From Achromobacter kerstersii (GTDB lineage Bacteria > Pseudomonadota > Gammaproteobacteria > Burkholderiales > Burkholderiaceae_B), in the NCBI RefSeq assembly GCF_902859595.1, contig NZ_CADIJQ010000003.1, positions 454,300-518,299 of the forward strand: 64,000 nucleotides of DNA, in the 5' to 3' direction. The position numbers and the translations under genes were made by a program. The notes beneath the pieces were generated by a model. It did no database searches. It had not been told where the DNA came from and saw only the letters and a program-made list of their open reading frames with translations. How positions within the stretch are numbered: position 1 is the stretch's first letter; every line of letters starts with the position of its first letter. Below, piece by piece: positions 27,177 through 38,891 of the stretch.

Positions 27177-27669
27177 AGCGGTGCAGAGCGTCGCGCAGAT
27201 GGCGCATGGCGCGCATGATATAGCGCTCGACGGAATTCAGCGACACGCCCAGCCGCGCGGCAACTTCTTGCTGAGAATACCCCTCCAGCCGATGCCAGAT
27301 ATAGGCCTGGCGGCATTTGATGGGCAGTTGCAGCAGGGCCGCTTCAACGGCCTCGGCAAGTTGCGCGGTGCGCACGGCGGCGCTGCTGTCCACATCCTGG
27401 GGATGCTCGTCTTCGCTGATTTCATGCAAGGGCAGCGTGGGCAGCCGCGCTTCGCGGCGCGCATTGCCGGCCAGGCGGTTCATGCTGGAGCGGTACAGAT
27501 AGGCCTGCGGCTCCAGGATGCTGCTGCTGTCTGCCTTCAACAGGCCGATGGCTGCGTCTTGCAGCGCATCTTCGGCCTCGTGGGTATTGCCGACCTTACG
27601 CACCCAGCCGCGCACCATCTCGGCATAGCAGCCGATCCAGCCTTTGTCTTGAGGTTTGCTGCGAGGCAT
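27163..27669 (-). CDS. FecI-like ECF RNA polymerase sigma factor
   Basis: A 168-residue iron-type ECF sigma. Region 2 is GWIGCYAEMVRGWVRKVGNTHEAEDALQDAAIGLL. Region 4 is LPIKCRQAYIWHRLEGYSQQEVAARLGVSLNSVERYIMRAM. The ATG at 27669 is chosen over an upstream TTG. The next two genes on the same strand are its FecR partner and an FpvA-like receptor, the standard surface-signalling trio. A Fur-like sequence is upstream. Confidence 0.85.
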   Translation of the reverse strand: MPRSKPQDKGWIGCYAEMVRGWVRKVGNTHEAEDALQDAAIGLLKADSSSILEPQAYLYRSSMNRLAGNARREARLPTLPLHEISEDEHPQDVDSSAAVRTAQLAEAVEAALLQLPIKCRQAYIWHRLEGYSQQEVAARLGVSLNSVERYIMRAMRHLRDALHRYAPD

Positions 27670-27708
27670 GGACGAATGGGGCAGAGGCAACGGGGGAAAG
27701 GCGCGTAG

Positions 27709-27727
27709 TGTAAATCATTCTTATTAA
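27709..27727 (-). promoter_or_regulatory. Possible Fur box upstream of the ECF sigma gene
   Basis: The sequence around GTAAATCATTCTTATTAAA resembles the AATCATTCTCATT form of betaproteobacterial Fur sites. It lies about 40 bp upstream of the sigma gene start. The match is partial. Confidence 0.4.
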
Positions 27728-27777
27728 AGCCGGCGCGGGCAGGGGCGGCTGGATAAGAAGGCGGGCTCCAGATGCAA

Positions 27778-27801
27778 CAAGGCCCCCAATCGGGGGCCTT
27801 G
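27778..27801 (-). terminator. argH terminator
   Basis: CAAGGCCCCC (27778-27787) pairs perfectly with GGGGGCCTTG (27792-27801) around a four-base loop, beyond the argH stop on the minus strand. A short T-rich tail follows in that direction. Confidence 0.75.
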
Positions 27802-27837
27802 CTTCAAGCCGCCAGCCGGAGCCAGCGCTTGCCGGAA

Positions 27838-29259
27838 TCAGCCTTCGGCCGTTTCCGCCAGCACGCGTTTGGCTTCTTCGGCCACGCGTTCGGGGGCGGT
27901 GCCGCCGATGTGCTTGCGGGCGGCAACCGAGCCTTCCAGCGTCAGCACCTGGTGGACGTCGTCGCCGATCTGGGCGTGATAGGCCTTCAGTTCGTCGGTG
28001 GACAAGTCAGCCAGGTCGCAGCCGCGTTGTTCGCAATCGCGCACGGCGTGGGCGACCACTTCGTGCGCGTCGCGGAACGGCACGCCGCGCTTGACCAGGT
28101 AGTCGGCCAGGTCGGTAGCGGTGGCGAAGCCTTGCAGGGCGGCGGCGCGCATGTTGTCGGCCTTCACCTTGATGCCGGCAGCCATGTCCGCAAAGATGGT
28201 CAGCGTGTCGCGCACGGTGTCCACGGTGTCGAACAGGCCTTCCTTGTCTTCCTGGTTGTCCTTGTTGTAGGCCAGCGGCTGGCCTTTCATCAGGGTCAGC
28301 AGGGCGACCAGGTTGCCGTTGACGCGGCCGGTCTTGCCACGGGCAAGTTCTGGCACGTCGGGGTTTTTCTTTTGCGGCATGATCGAGCTGCCGGTGCAGA
28401 AGCGGTCGGCCAGGTCGATGAAGCCCACGCGCGGGCTCATCCAGAGCACGAGCTCTTCGGACAGGCGCGACACGTGCGTCATGATCAGCGCGCCGGCGGC
28501 GCAGAATTCGATGGCGAAGTCGCGGTCAGACACGGCGTCCAGCGAGTTGCGGCACACGCCATCAAAGCCCAGCGTCTTGGCGACGCGTTCGCGGTCGATG
28601 GGGAAAGACGTGCCGGCCAGTGCCGCCGCGCCCAGGGGCAGGCGGTTCACGCGGCGGCGGCAGTCGGCCAGGCGCTCGGCGTCGCGGCCGAACATTTCGG
28701 CGTAAGCCAGCAGGTGGTGGCCGAAGGTGACGGGCTGAGCGACTTGCAGATGGGTGAAGCCCGGCATGATGGTGCCGGCGTTGTCCAGCGCGACGGCGGC
28801 CAGCGCGTGACGCAGTTGACGCAGCAGGTCTTGCAGGTTGTCGATTTCATCACGCAGCCACAGGCGGATGTCGGTGGCGACCTGGTCGTTGCGCGAACGG
28901 CCGGTGTGCAGGCGCTTGCCCGCATCGCCCACCAGTTCCACGAGGCGCTTTTCGATGTTCAGGTGCACGTCTTCCAGATCCAGCAGCCATTGGAAGCTGC
29001 CGGCGTCGATTTCAGACAGGATCTGGGTCATGCCGCGCTGGATGTCAGCCAAGTCCTGGGCGCCGATGATGCCCTGGGCGGCCAGCATGTCTGCATGCGC
29101 GAGCGAGCCCTGGATGTCGTGGCGCGCCAGGCGCTTGTCGAAATCCACGGACGCCGTATAGCGTTTGACGAGTTCGGAAACCGGTTCCGAGAACCGGGCG
29201 GACCAGGCCTGCGCCTTGTTGGCGAACTGGTTTTGATCGGGGGAGGGAGTGTTTGCCAT
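27838..29259 (-). CDS. argH: Argininosuccinate lyase
   Basis: A 473-residue member of the fumarase/aspartase superfamily, splitting argininosuccinate to arginine and fumarate in the last step of arginine synthesis. The signature [12 protein letters not shown] with its flexible catalytic Ser loop is present, together with [14 protein letters not shown] and GTSFPIDR. The length is normal. The ATG at 29259 is chosen because [17 protein letters not shown] begins the conserved region; the gene is followed by a strong terminator. Confidence 0.95.
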   Translation of the reverse strand: MANTPSPDQNQFANKAQAWSARFSEPVSELVKRYTASVDFDKRLARHDIQGSLAHADMLAAQGIIGAQDLADIQRGMTQILSEIDAGSFQWLLDLEDVHLNIEKRLVELVGDAGKRLHTGRSRNDQVATDIRLWLRDEIDNLQDLLRQLRHALAAVALDNAGTIMPGFTHLQVAQPVTFGHHLLAYAEMFGRDAERLADCRRRVNRLPLGAAALAGTSFPIDRERVAKTLGFDGVCRNSLDAVSDRDFAIEFCAAGALIMTHVSRLSEELVLWMSPRVGFIDLADRFCTGSSIMPQKKNPDVPELARGKTGRVNGNLVALLTLMKGQPLAYNKDNQEDKEGLFDTVDTVRDTLTIFADMAAGIKVKADNMRAAALQGFATATDLADYLVKRGVPFRDAHEVVAHAVRDCEQRGCDLADLSTDELKAYHAQIGDDVHQVLTLEGSVAARKHIGGTAPERVAEEAKRVLAETAEG

Positions 29260-29407
29260 GATGGGCGGAATTATAGGGCCTGCCGAACCGGCGGCGCACG
29301 CAAGGGGGTAGCATGGCCCCAATATCGGCGGCTCGGAACCTCGGATGACGCTGACTTGTCGGATAATCCCCGGTTAGTTTCAAGACCTTAGAGCGAGTCA
29401 GAAGAAT

Positions 29408-30775
29408 ATGCCCCTGGAATGGGAAGAACTGGTCACCCAGCTAGATACGCACATGCCGCACGAGGCTTGGGCGCAAACGCTGGTCGGTATTGGCGCGCTG
29501 ATCCTGACGGCGCTGTTCGTCCAGTGGGTGGTCGCGCGCGTCGTGCTGCTGCTGGCGCACCGGGTCCTGGTGCTGAGCGGCCGGGGCGATTGGGACAAGG
29601 CGCTGCAACGCCGCCGCGCCTATCAAAACCTTTGGTATGCCGTGCCGTTTGCGGTCGTGTCTATGGGCATCGACCTGGTCCCGCACGTGGAAAAAGCGGT
29701 GACGGTGGTGGGCCGGCTGGCGCATGCCGGCGCGTGGATCTGTGTGTTCGTGGCGTTCTCGGGTGTGCTGAGCGCCTGGCAAGACACGTATTCCGCCACG
29801 ACGCGGGCGCAAACCCGGTCAATCAAGGGCTATATCCAGATCAGCAAGCTGGTGCTGATGGCGGTGTGCACCGTGCTGGTGCTGTCCATCCTGATCGACC
29901 GCTCGCCGCTGTGGATGATTTCCGGCCTGGGTGCGCTGTCGGCGGTGCTGCTGCTGGTGTTCAAGGACACGCTGCTGTCGCTGGTGGCCAGCACGCAGCT
30001 GACCAGCAACGACATGCTGCGCATTGGCGACTGGATCGAAATGCCGCAGTCCAACGCCGACGGCTTCGTCAAAGACATCGCCCTGCATACGGTCAAGGTG
30101 CAGAACTGGGACAACACCGTCACCACGGTGCCCACCTACAAATTGTTCTCGGAAAGCTATCGCAACTATCGCCACATGTTTGAATCGGGCGGGCGGCGCA
30201 TCAAGCGCACGCTGCGTATCGATGCATCCAGTGTGCGGTTTCTGACCGACGAAGAAGCCCAGCGGCTGATGCGGTTCCGGCTGCTGCATGACTATCTGCA
30301 AGCCAAGACCCACGACATTGCGCAAGCCAATCAGACGATGGGCGAGCTGGCCAGCGTGCCGGCCAACCGCCGCCGGCTGACCAATATCGGCACGTTCCGC
30401 GCGTATGGGCTGGCGTTTCTGAAGCAGAACCCGGAAGTGCGGCAAGACATGGCGATGATGGTGCGCATGATGGAGCCCACCTCCGACGGCATTCCGGTCG
30501 AGGTCTATTGCTTTACCGCGGTGACCGCCTGGGTGGAATACGAGCGCATCCAGGGTGATATTTTTGACCACCTGCTGGCGATTCTGCCGGAGCTGGGCCT
30601 GCGTCTGTACCAGCAGCCGTCGGGTGCTGACATCGGCGCCATGGGCAGCCAGCTGCGTGAAAACGCCATCCAGACGGCGCTGGCCGCCGAGCGCGACCGG
30701 CAAGGGCTGGCGCTGACGGACGGGCAGGGCATGCCGCCTGAGCGCAGCCCGGCTGACGGGATGATGCCGCGCTAA
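29408..30775 (+). CDS. Mechanosensitive ion channel, YbdG/MscM-like
   Basis: A 455-residue MscS-superfamily protein of the YbdG type. Hydrophobic segments occur at about residues 22-50, 75-118, 140-160 and 170-190. The pore-proximal helix and beta domain follow (GLGALSAVLLLVFKDTLLSLVASTQL, DMLRIGDWIEMPQSNADGFVKDIALHTVKVQNWDNTVTTVPT). The conserved YbdG insert SESYRNYRHMFESGGRRIKR is clear. It should gate in the inner membrane under hypo-osmotic stress. It is divergent from argH. Confidence 0.87.
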   Translation: MPLEWEELVTQLDTHMPHEAWAQTLVGIGALILTALFVQWVVARVVLLLAHRVLVLSGRGDWDKALQRRRAYQNLWYAVPFAVVSMGIDLVPHVEKAVTVVGRLAHAGAWICVFVAFSGVLSAWQDTYSATTRAQTRSIKGYIQISKLVLMAVCTVLVLSILIDRSPLWMISGLGALSAVLLLVFKDTLLSLVASTQLTSNDMLRIGDWIEMPQSNADGFVKDIALHTVKVQNWDNTVTTVPTYKLFSESYRNYRHMFESGGRRIKRTLRIDASSVRFLTDEEAQRLMRFRLLHDYLQAKTHDIAQANQTMGELASVPANRRRLTNIGTFRAYGLAFLKQNPEVRQDMAMMVRMMEPTSDGIPVEVYCFTAVTAWVEYERIQGDIFDHLLAILPELGLRLYQQPSGADIGAMGSQLRENAIQTALAAERDRQGLALTDGQGMPPERSPADGMMPR

Positions 30776-30854
30776 GGCGTGGCGGCCCCGGGGCGCCATG
30801 AGATAATCCGCCGGTTGGAACTTACGTCTTCATTGACTCCAGGCGATCACCCCG

Positions 30855-32921
30855 ATGTCGAACCCGTTCTTCAACCTGTATTCCCACGGCTTCGCCCGGG
30901 TGGCGGTCGGCGTACCCGAATGCCGGGTCGCCGATCCGGCCTTCAACGCCGCGCAGACCATTGAATTGGCCCAGCAGGCCGCCCAGGGCGGCGCCGTTCT
31001 GGTGGCGTTCCCCGAGCTGGGCCTGTCCGCCTACACCTGCGACGATCTCTTCCACCAGAAAGCGCTGCTGGATGAATGCGAAGCGGCGCTGGCCCAAGTG
31101 GTGGCTGCCACGGCCGAGCTGGACATCGCCGTCATCGTCGGCGCGCCGCTGCGCGTGTCGCACCAACTGTTCAATTGCGCGGTGGTCGCGGCAAGCGGCC
31201 GCATTCTGGGCGTGGTGCCCAAGAGCTACCTGCCCAATTACGGCGAGTTCTACGAAGCGCGCCAGTTCAGCGCCGCCGATTGCGCGGCCGCCACTGAAAT
31301 CCGATTGCTGGACCAGACGGTGCCGTTCGGCCCCGAGCTGCTGTTCCAGATGGACAAGCTGCCGCTGTTCCAATTCCACGTTGAAATCTGCGAAGACGTC
31401 TGGGTGCCGATCCCGCCGTCCTCGTTCGCGGCCTTGGCCGGGGCGACCGTGCTGGTCAATCTGTCCGCCTCGAACATCGTCGTGGGCAAGTCGGAATACC
31501 GCCATCAACTGGTGGCGCAGCAATCGGCGCGCTGCCTGTCTGCGTATATGTATACGTCGGCGGGGCGGGGCGAATCGTCTACCGACCTGGCTTGGGACGG
31601 GCAGGCGCTGATCTACGAAAACGGCGAGCTGCTGGGCGAATCCGAACGCTTTCTGAACCATTCCCATCTGCTGTTCTCGGACGTGGACCTGGACCGCCTG
31701 TCGCGCGAGCGCATGCGGCAGACCACGTTCGGCCAGTCGGTGCGCCGCCATCAGGACGAAGTGCGCAAGTTCCGCACCGTGGCGGTGCCGGTGAGCCCGC
31801 CGCTGGATGACGCCGAGCTGCCGCTTGAGCGTCGCGTGGCGCGATTCCCCTATGTGCCGGCGGACCCGCAACGCCGCGACGCCCGCTGCAAAGAGGTCTA
31901 CAGCATCCAGGTGCAGGCGCTGGTGCAGCGCTTGTCGGCCAGCAAGATGGCGAAGGTGGTCATCGGCATTTCTGGCGGGCTGGATTCCACGCACGCCTTG
32001 CTGGTGTGCGCGCAGGCCATGGATACGCTGGGCCTGCCGCGTTCGAACATCCTGGCCGTGACCATGCCGGGCTTCGCCACCAGCACCCGCACGCTGCAAC
32101 AGGCGCGCCGGCTGATGGCGGTGGTGGGCTGCACGGCGTCGGAAATCGACATCCGCCCCAGCTGCCTGCAAATGCTGAAAGACCTGGGCCACCCCTATGC
32201 AGACGGCAAGCCGGTCTACGACATCACGTTCGAAAACGTCCAGGCGGGCGAGCGCACCAACCACCTGTTCCGGCTGGCGAATTTCAGCAACGCCATCGTC
32301 ATCGGCACGGGCGACTTGAGCGAGCTTGCACTGGGTTGGTGCACGTATGGCGTGGGCGACCACATGTCGCACTACAGTGTGAACGCCAGCGTGCCCAAGA
32401 CCTTGATCACGCATCTGGTGCGCTGGGTGGCCGAGTCTGGGCGTCTGGGCGACGAGGGCGCCGCCGTGTTGCTGGACGTGCTGGGCACGGACGTCAGCCC
32501 CGAATTGGTGCCGGGCGGCGCGGACGACAAGCCCGTTCAGAAAAGCGAAGACTCAATCGGCCCCTACGAATTGCAGGACTTCAACCTGTACTACACGCTG
32601 CGCTATGGCTTTGCGCCCACCAAGGTGGCGTTCCTGTCGCTGGCCGCCTGGCGTGACCGCGAGGCGGGCGCGTGGCCGGAAGCCGGGCATGTCGTGCGCA
32701 ACCAGTACGACCTGGCCGCCATCAAGCGCAACCTGAAGATATTCCTGGACAAGTTTTTCCGTACCAGCCAGTTCAAGCGCACCTGCGTGCCGAACGCGCC
32801 GAAGGTCGGCTCGGGCGGTTCGTTGTCGCCGCGCGGCGATTGGCGCGCGCCCAGCGATTCGGAATCGGTGGTGTGGATGCGCGACGCCGAACGCATTCCG
32901 GACGCCGAACCGGACGCCTGA
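30855..32921 (+). CDS. nadE: NAD+ synthetase, glutamine-hydrolysing
   Basis: A 688-residue two-domain enzyme. The N-terminal nitrilase-type glutaminase has the triad Glu54 (FPELGLSAY), Lys in [15 protein letters not shown] and Cys in [11 protein letters not shown]. The C-terminal synthetase has the P-loop [12 protein letters not shown] and the [34 protein letters not shown] region. It makes NAD from deamido-NAD using ammonia channelled from glutamine. It precedes glnB, an arrangement common in betaproteobacteria. Confidence 0.95.
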   Translation: MSNPFFNLYSHGFARVAVGVPECRVADPAFNAAQTIELAQQAAQGGAVLVAFPELGLSAYTCDDLFHQKALLDECEAALAQVVAATAELDIAVIVGAPLRVSHQLFNCAVVAASGRILGVVPKSYLPNYGEFYEARQFSAADCAAATEIRLLDQTVPFGPELLFQMDKLPLFQFHVEICEDVWVPIPPSSFAALAGATVLVNLSASNIVVGKSEYRHQLVAQQSARCLSAYMYTSAGRGESSTDLAWDGQALIYENGELLGESERFLNHSHLLFSDVDLDRLSRERMRQTTFGQSVRRHQDEVRKFRTVAVPVSPPLDDAELPLERRVARFPYVPADPQRRDARCKEVYSIQVQALVQRLSASKMAKVVIGISGGLDSTHALLVCAQAMDTLGLPRSNILAVTMPGFATSTRTLQQARRLMAVVGCTASEIDIRPSCLQMLKDLGHPYADGKPVYDITFENVQAGERTNHLFRLANFSNAIVIGTGDLSELALGWCTYGVGDHMSHYSVNASVPKTLITHLVRWVAESGRLGDEGAAVLLDVLGTDVSPELVPGGADDKPVQKSEDSIGPYELQDFNLYYTLRYGFAPTKVAFLSLAAWRDREAGAWPEAGHVVRNQYDLAAIKRNLKIFLDKFFRTSQFKRTCVPNAPKVGSGGSLSPRGDWRAPSDSESVVWMRDAERIPDAEPDA

Positions 32922-33395
<474 letters not shown>

Positions 33396-33398
<3 letters not shown>

Positions 33399-33514
33399 CC
33401 CGCGCCGCCTGTTGACCGCCAGATCAGGCCGCCTGTTGACCGCCACTTCTGACCGCCACTTCTGACCGCCATTTCTGAACGCCAGATCAGGCCGCCGTAT
33501 CTGAACGCCATATC
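33396..33514. repeat. Tandem 13-nt array starting at the glnB stop codon
   Basis: Units of the form TGACCGCCANNTC run at 33413, 33437, 33450, 33463, 33476, 33489 and 33502. A first diverged unit begins with the glnB TGA itself (33396-33398). Units at 33437 and 33450 are identical. The array fills the space between convergent glnB and gspF. Confidence 0.85.
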
Positions 33515-33530
33515 GGCCACGTCATCTTCC

Positions 33531-33564
33531 AAGGCGCTCGCTCCGGCAACGGGGCGAGCGCCTT
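33531..33564. terminator. Terminator between glnB and gspF
   Basis: AAGGCGCTCGC (33531-33541) pairs with GCGAGCGCCTT (33554-33564), an 11-bp perfect stem just beyond the gspF stop on the minus strand. It is usable from either side. Confidence 0.65.
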
Positions 33565-33571
33565 CGTACTT

Positions 33572-34777
33572 CTAGCGGATGAGCTGATTCATTTCCAGAA
33601 TCGGCATCATCACCGCCAGCACAATCAGCAGCACAAATCCGCCCATCAGCAGGATCAGCGCGGGCTCCAGCAGCGCCGTCATCGCCATGGCGCGCCGTTC
33701 CAGATCGCGCGACAGGTTCTGCGCGCCGCGATCCAGCAGCTCGGGCAAGCGGCCAGTTTTTTCGCCGCTGGCGATCAAATGCACCAGCAGCGACGGGAAC
33801 ACTTTCTGCGCGCCCAATGACGCCGACAGCGCCGCGCCTTCGCGCACGCGTGCCGATGCTTCGTCCACCGCCAGGCGCAGCACATCGTTGCCCAAGGTGC
33901 GGCGCGCGGCTTCCAGCGCGGTCAACAATGCCACGCCGCTGCCGCACAAGATCGCCAACGTGGAGGCAAACCGCGCAGCGTTCACGCCCAGCACGAAGCG
34001 TCCGGCCAGCGGTAGCTTCAGCACGCGCGCATGCCAGGCGCGCCTTGCGGCAGGCGCGCGCAAGGTATAGCGCCACAGCACAATGGCCACCACCAGCGCC
34101 ACGCCCGTCACCGCGCCCCATTCGCGCACATAGTCCGACAGCCCCAGCATCACGCGGGTCAGCAACGGCAGTTGCTGCTTGGCGTGGTTGAACGCCGACA
34201 CCACTTGCGGCACCACATAGCCCAGCAGAAAAATCACGATGATGACCGACACGCTGGCCACCACCGCGGGGTAGATGAACGCCGTCATCACCTTGCTGCG
34301 CAAGGTGTTGCGTTCTTCGATGTAGTCGGCCAGCTTCTCCATCACTTGCGCCAGGTCGCCGGACTCTTCGCCCGCGCCGATCAGCGCGCGATAGATCTCG
34401 GGAAAGTCACGCGGCCGGGCGGCCAGCGCGGTAGACAGGCGATGGCCCGCGCGCACGTCGTCGCGCACGCTGCCCAGTGTTGCGGCGATATGTTTTTTTT
34501 CGGCTTGCTCAAGCGTGGCCGACAGCGCGGCATCCAAGGGCAAGCGCGCGGCCAGCAGGCTGGCCAGCTGACGCGTCAGCCACGCAAGATCCGCGTCCGA
34601 CAAGCGGGTGCGCAGGCTGGCGCCAAGGCCTTCCGCGCGCGCCGCCAATGCCGTCGACAAGGGCAACAAGCCACGGCCGCGCAACTGGTTGCGGGCGCCG
34701 CGTTCGGTGTCGGCATCAATCGTGCCGCGCACGATTTTTCCTAACGCGTCAGTGGCTTCGTATCGAAAGGAAGGCAT
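33572..34777 (-). CDS. gspF: Type II secretion inner-membrane protein GspF
   Basis: A 401-residue polytopic platform protein with two T2SSF repeats (LTRQLASLLAARLPLDAALS to PEIYRALIGAGEESGDL, and FASTLAILCGSGVALLTALE to PSLLVHLIASGEKTGRLPELL). Three membrane helices are visible (about 170-190, 220-240 and the C-terminal LLEPALILLMGGFVLLIVLAVMMP). It contacts the ATPase GspE in the secretion machine. The ATG at 34777 gives MPSFRYEATDALGK, the family start. It is transcribed away from gspD. Confidence 0.93.
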   Translation of the reverse strand: MPSFRYEATDALGKIVRGTIDADTERGARNQLRGRGLLPLSTALAARAEGLGASLRTRLSDADLAWLTRQLASLLAARLPLDAALSATLEQAEKKHIAATLGSVRDDVRAGHRLSTALAARPRDFPEIYRALIGAGEESGDLAQVMEKLADYIEERNTLRSKVMTAFIYPAVVASVSVIIVIFLLGYVVPQVVSAFNHAKQQLPLLTRVMLGLSDYVREWGAVTGVALVVAIVLWRYTLRAPAARRAWHARVLKLPLAGRFVLGVNAARFASTLAILCGSGVALLTALEAARRTLGNDVLRLAVDEASARVREGAALSASLGAQKVFPSLLVHLIASGEKTGRLPELLDRGAQNLSRDLERRAMAMTALLEPALILLMGGFVLLIVLAVMMPILEMNQLIR

Positions 34778-34877
34778 GGTGAAAGCAAGGGGCTGCGCGA
34801 ACGCAAACACATCAGAAAAATGCAAATGCAAAACGCGCAAAAGCCCCGAATTTAAAGGGTTTCAAGCCGATATGTTG

Positions 34878-34899
34878 CATGTCAAATATGACCGTAGTG
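34878..34899 (+). promoter_or_regulatory. Shared motif in the gspD upstream region
   Basis: CATGTCAAATATGACCGTAGTG lies 80-101 bp upstream of gspD. Nearly the same sequence occurs at 44216-44235 upstream of gspG (18 of 20 positions with a 2-nt gap). The reverse complement contains CGGTCATATTT, which resembles a PhoB half-site plus AT-rich spacer. Confidence 0.4.
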
Positions 34900-34978
34900 T
34901 TGCACTGTCACCCCGTATACTCCGACGCGCTTTCACGTTTTTTCACACGATTTCACGTCTCCAGGCACCTACCTCGTC

Positions 34979-37366
34979 ATGCGTCACATCGCGCAATTCA
35001 GCCTTGCAGTCTTGCTTGCGGCAAGCCAAATCGGACCGGCAATCAGCACGGCCCATGCTCAACAGGCGGACAACCGCGTCAGCCTGAATTTCGTCGACAC
35101 CGACATCCCCGCCGTGCTGCGCGCGTTGTCGCTGTTCACGCAGCGCAACTTTCTGGTGGACCCGCGCGTCAAGGGCAAGCTCACGCTGGTGTCGGACCGG
35201 CCCGTGGACAGCGGGCAGGCCTTGTCGATGCTGACGGGCGCGCTGCGCTTGCAGGGCTTCGCCATCGTTGATGTGGATGGCGTGACGCGCGTGGTGCCCG
35301 AAGCCGACGCCAAGCTGCAAGGCAGCGCGGTGGTGGGCAACACGCGGCCAGCGACGAGCGTGGGCGGTGCGCCCGCAGGAGGCGCTGCGCGTGGGCCGGT
35401 GCCGGTTTCGGCATTCGCCAAAGGCGGCGGCAACAGCGGCGAAATGCTGACGCGCGTGTTCCCCTTGAAGTACGAGAACGCGGCGAACCTGGTGCCCGTG
35501 CTGCGCCCGATGGTGCCGCCGAACAACCCCATCAACGCGTATCCCGGCAACAACACGCTGGTGGTGACGGACTACGCCGATAACCTGGAACGCATCGCGC
35601 AGGTCATCGCGCGCATCGACGTGCCCAGTTCGATCGACACGGACGTGGTGCCGGTGCAATCCGGCATCGCCACCGACATCGCAATTCTGGCGTCGCAGTT
35701 GCTGGACACGCAAAGCAGCGACCCCACGCAACGTATTGCGGTCGTGGCCGACCCGCGCAGCAACAGCGTGCTGGTGCGTTCGGGCAGCCCGGCGCGCACG
35801 CGTTTGGCGCGCGACCTGATCCTGAAGCTGGACGCGCAGCAGAACCGCGCGGGCAATCTGCACGTGGTGTACATGCGCAACGCGCAGGCCACGCGCATCG
35901 CCGAAGTGCTGGGCGGCTTGCTGACGGGGCAGGCGAACTCGGCGCCGGGCGCGACGGGCGGGGCAAGCGGCGGCACGGGTGGCGCCCAAGGCGGCGCGCG
36001 CACGCAGAACACGCCGGCCAGCGGCATGCAGTCGGGGCAGGGCATGTCCGGCATGTCCGGCAGTACGGGCTCGTCCAAGGGCGGCTTGTCGGGCGAGCAA
36101 GAGCGCATTGCGCGTGAAGACAACAGCACGCAGGCCGTGTCGTATTCGGCGGGCGGGGCCACCATTCAGGCCGACCCGTCCACCAATTCGCTGATCATCT
36201 CGGCGCCGGAACCGCTGTACCGCAGCTTGCGTGAAGTGATCGACCAGCTGGACCAGCGCCGCGCGCAGGTGCTGGTGGAAAGCCTGATCGTGGAAGTCAG
36301 CGAAGAAAAGGCCGCGGAATTCGGCATCCAGTGGATGACCGGCGCGGGCAACATCAACAGCAACGGCACCAGCTTCATCGGCGGCACCAACCTGGGCGGC
36401 AGCGGCATCACGGGCAATGGCCCGACGTCGATCGACGCCCTCGGCGGCGGCTTGAGCCTGGGCGTGGTCAAGGGCACGGTTGATGTGCTGGGCAACAAGG
36501 TGATCAACCTGGGCGTGCTGGCGCGCGCCATGCAGAACACGGGCGAAGCCAACATCCTGTCGACGCCGAACCTGCTGACGCTGGACAACCAGTCGGCCAG
36601 CATCCTGGTGGGCAAGACGGTGCCGTTCGTGACGGGCCAGTACGTGACGTCGGGCAGCAATGGCAGTTCGAATCCGTTCCAGACGATCGAACGCGAAGAC
36701 GTGGGCCTGAAGCTGAACATTCGTCCGCAGATTTCGGAAGGCGGCGCGGTGAAGCTGGACATCTACCAGGAAGTCAGCAGCATCGATGAAAGCCGTTCCA
36801 ATTCCACCTCTGGCATCGTGACCAACAAGCGCGCCATCGACACCAGCGTGTTGATTGATGACGGCCAGATCATCGTGCTGGGTGGCCTGCTGGAAGAAAA
36901 CGTGACGTTGACGTCCAACAGTGTGCCGGGCTTGGGTTCGCTGCCGGTGATTGGTTCGCTGTTCCGCTACGACACGCGCAAGCGCACGAAGACCAACCTG
37001 ATGGTGTTCCTGCGCCCCTACGTGGTGCGCGACGCGAACCGCAGCGCCAGCGTCACGATGGACCGCTACGACTACATGCGCCGTGCTCAAGCCGCAGTGC
37101 AGCCGGGCGAACACTGGGCGCTGCCCGACATGCAGGCGCCGATGCTGCCCACGCCGGGTTCCGCGCCGACGATATCGAACAACGCCTATGACCTGCGCCC
37201 CGAGCAGCAGGCGGCCACGCTGCGCCGTCCGCCGCCCGCCACCGTGGAATCGTTTGCGGTGCGGCAGTATCCGGGCATGACGCCGCAGCGTTCTGCGTCG
37301 GCGCCCATCCGCGTGTCGCAATCGCTTATGCATAGCGTGGCCGTGGACCCCGAGTCGCTGCTATGA
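34979..37366 (+). CDS. gspD: Type II secretion outer-membrane secretin GspD
   Basis: A 795-residue secretin. It has a signal peptide (to about residue 28), N0 ([29 protein letters not shown]), N1-N3 domains, then the secretin domain with [15 protein letters not shown] [12 protein letters not shown] and [11 protein letters not shown] Gly/Ser/Met-rich insert (about 325-375) interrupts N3. A 60-residue Pro/Arg tail follows the secretin core. It forms the export pore for folded periplasmic proteins. The start overlaps no other gene; its stop overlaps gspE by ATGA. Confidence 0.93.
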   Translation: MRHIAQFSLAVLLAASQIGPAISTAHAQQADNRVSLNFVDTDIPAVLRALSLFTQRNFLVDPRVKGKLTLVSDRPVDSGQALSMLTGALRLQGFAIVDVDGVTRVVPEADAKLQGSAVVGNTRPATSVGGAPAGGAARGPVPVSAFAKGGGNSGEMLTRVFPLKYENAANLVPVLRPMVPPNNPINAYPGNNTLVVTDYADNLERIAQVIARIDVPSSIDTDVVPVQSGIATDIAILASQLLDTQSSDPTQRIAVVADPRSNSVLVRSGSPARTRLARDLILKLDAQQNRAGNLHVVYMRNAQATRIAEVLGGLLTGQANSAPGATGGASGGTGGAQGGARTQNTPASGMQSGQGMSGMSGSTGSSKGGLSGEQERIAREDNSTQAVSYSAGGATIQADPSTNSLIISAPEPLYRSLREVIDQLDQRRAQVLVESLIVEVSEEKAAEFGIQWMTGAGNINSNGTSFIGGTNLGGSGITGNGPTSIDALGGGLSLGVVKGTVDVLGNKVINLGVLARAMQNTGEANILSTPNLLTLDNQSASILVGKTVPFVTGQYVTSGSNGSSNPFQTIEREDVGLKLNIRPQISEGGAVKLDIYQEVSSIDESRSNSTSGIVTNKRAIDTSVLIDDGQIIVLGGLLEENVTLTSNSVPGLGSLPVIGSLFRYDTRKRTKTNLMVFLRPYVVRDANRSASVTMDRYDYMRRAQAAVQPGEHWALPDMQAPMLPTPGSAPTISNNAYDLRPEQQAATLRRPPPATVESFAVRQYPGMTPQRSASAPIRVSQSLMHSVAVDPESLL

Positions 37367-38790
37367 GCGCGCATCCCTTGCCCTATGCCTGGGCCCGCGC
37401 CCAGCGCGCCGTGCTGTCGCTGCGCGCGGGGCAGGCGCAGTTGACGGTCAGCCCGCGCACGCCGGAATGGGCGGTGCGCGAGATTCGCCGCTGCCATGGC
37501 GACATCGCGCTGGCGCAGGTGGATGACGAGGCGCTGGAAACCTTGCTGACCGCCGCGTACAGCCATTCCGAAGACGCCGCATCGGTGATGGGCGTGGCGG
37601 AAAACGAGATCGACCTGGATCGCTTGTTGCAGGACATGCCCGAAGTGGCCGACTTGCTGGAAGCGCAGGACGACGCGCCCGTCATTCGCATGATCAACGC
37701 GCTGTTCGCCCAGGCCGCGCGCGATGGCGCAAGCGATATCCATATCGAGCCGTTTGAGACGCACTCGGTGGTGCGTTACCGCGTGGATGGCACCTTGCGC
37801 GATGTGGTGTCGCCGCGCAAGGCGCTGCACGCCGCGCTGATTTCGCGCATCAAGATCATGGCGCATCTGGACATCGCCGAAAAGCGTTTACCGCAGGACG
37901 GGCGCATTGCGCTGCGCGTGGGCGGCCGGCCAATTGATGTGCGCGTGTCGACGTTACCCACCGGCCACGGCGAACGCGCGGTGCTGCGTTTGCTGGATAA
38001 AGAAGCGGGGCGCTTGCAGCTGGAACGCCTGGGCATGTGCCCCACGGTGCTGACGCAGCTGGACCGCCTGATCCGCCAGCCGCACGGCATCGTACTGGTC
38101 ACGGGGCCGACCGGCAGCGGCAAGACCACCACGCTGTATGCGGCGTTAAGCCGTCTGGATTCGGCGACAAGCAACATCCTGACGGTGGAAGACCCCATCG
38201 AATACGACTTGTCGGGCATCAGCCAGACGCAGGTCAACGCCAAGATCGACATGAGCTTTGCGCTGGCCCTGCGCGCCATCTTGCGGCAAGACCCGGACGT
38301 GATCATGATCGGCGAAATCCGCGATCTTGAAACCGCACAGATTGCAGTGCAGGCGTCGTTGACGGGCCACCTGGTGCTGGCCACGCTGCACACCAACGAC
38401 GCCGTGTCCGCCGTGACGCGCTTGACGGACATGGGCGTTGAACCCTTCCTGTTGGCCTCGTCCTTGCTGGGCGTGCTGGCGCAGCGGCTGGTGCGCAAGC
38501 TGTGTCCGGAATGCAAGAAGCCGTCGATGCAGGACGGCATGCGTGTGTTTCATCCGGTGGGCTGCCCCACATGCAACCACACGGGCTACAGCGGGCGTTC
38601 GGGCATCCATGAGCTATTCACGGTGGATGATGAGGCCCGCAGGCTGATCCATGAAGGGCGCGACGAACGTGAACTGCGCCTTGCCGCCACGGCAGCCGGC
38701 ATGCGCACCATGCGGCAGGACGGCCAGCGCTGGGTGGAAGGCGGGCAGACCTCGCCCGAGGAAATCGTGCGCGTCACGCGCGACGCATAG
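37363..38790 (+). CDS. gspE: Type II secretion ATPase GspE
   Basis: A 475-residue hexameric ATPase powering pseudopilus assembly. The Walker A motif [10 protein letters not shown] is at about residue 248. The Asp box [18 protein letters not shown], Walker [19 protein letters not shown] and His box [14 protein letters not shown] follow. The tetracysteine zinc site is complete ([19 protein letters not shown]). It starts four bases inside gspD, so the two are coupled. Confidence 0.94.
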   Translation: MSAHPLPYAWARAQRAVLSLRAGQAQLTVSPRTPEWAVREIRRCHGDIALAQVDDEALETLLTAAYSHSEDAASVMGVAENEIDLDRLLQDMPEVADLLEAQDDAPVIRMINALFAQAARDGASDIHIEPFETHSVVRYRVDGTLRDVVSPRKALHAALISRIKIMAHLDIAEKRLPQDGRIALRVGGRPIDVRVSTLPTGHGERAVLRLLDKEAGRLQLERLGMCPTVLTQLDRLIRQPHGIVLVTGPTGSGKTTTLYAALSRLDSATSNILTVEDPIEYDLSGISQTQVNAKIDMSFALALRAILRQDPDVIMIGEIRDLETAQIAVQASLTGHLVLATLHTNDAVSAVTRLTDMGVEPFLLASSLLGVLAQRLVRKLCPECKKPSMQDGMRVFHPVGCPTCNHTGYSGRSGIHELFTVDDEARRLIHEGRDERELRLAATAAGMRTMRQDGQRWVEGGQTSPEEIVRVTRDA

Positions 38791-38818
38791 CGCTGGGTCG
38801 GGGGGGCGCTGTCGTGCC

Positions 38819-38878
38819 ATCGGCAGGGACAGCGGCAGGGACAGCGGCAGGGGCAGCGGCAAAGGCAGCGGCAGTAAC
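38819..38878. repeat. Five tandem 12-nt units between gspE and gspN
   Basis: Units of the type AGCGGCAGGGAC begin at 38819, 38831, 38843, 38855 and 38867. The array sits between the stops of two convergent genes, 28 bases from gspE and 13 from gspN. Confidence 0.85.
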
Positions 38879-38891
38879 GTTTGGCGCCGCC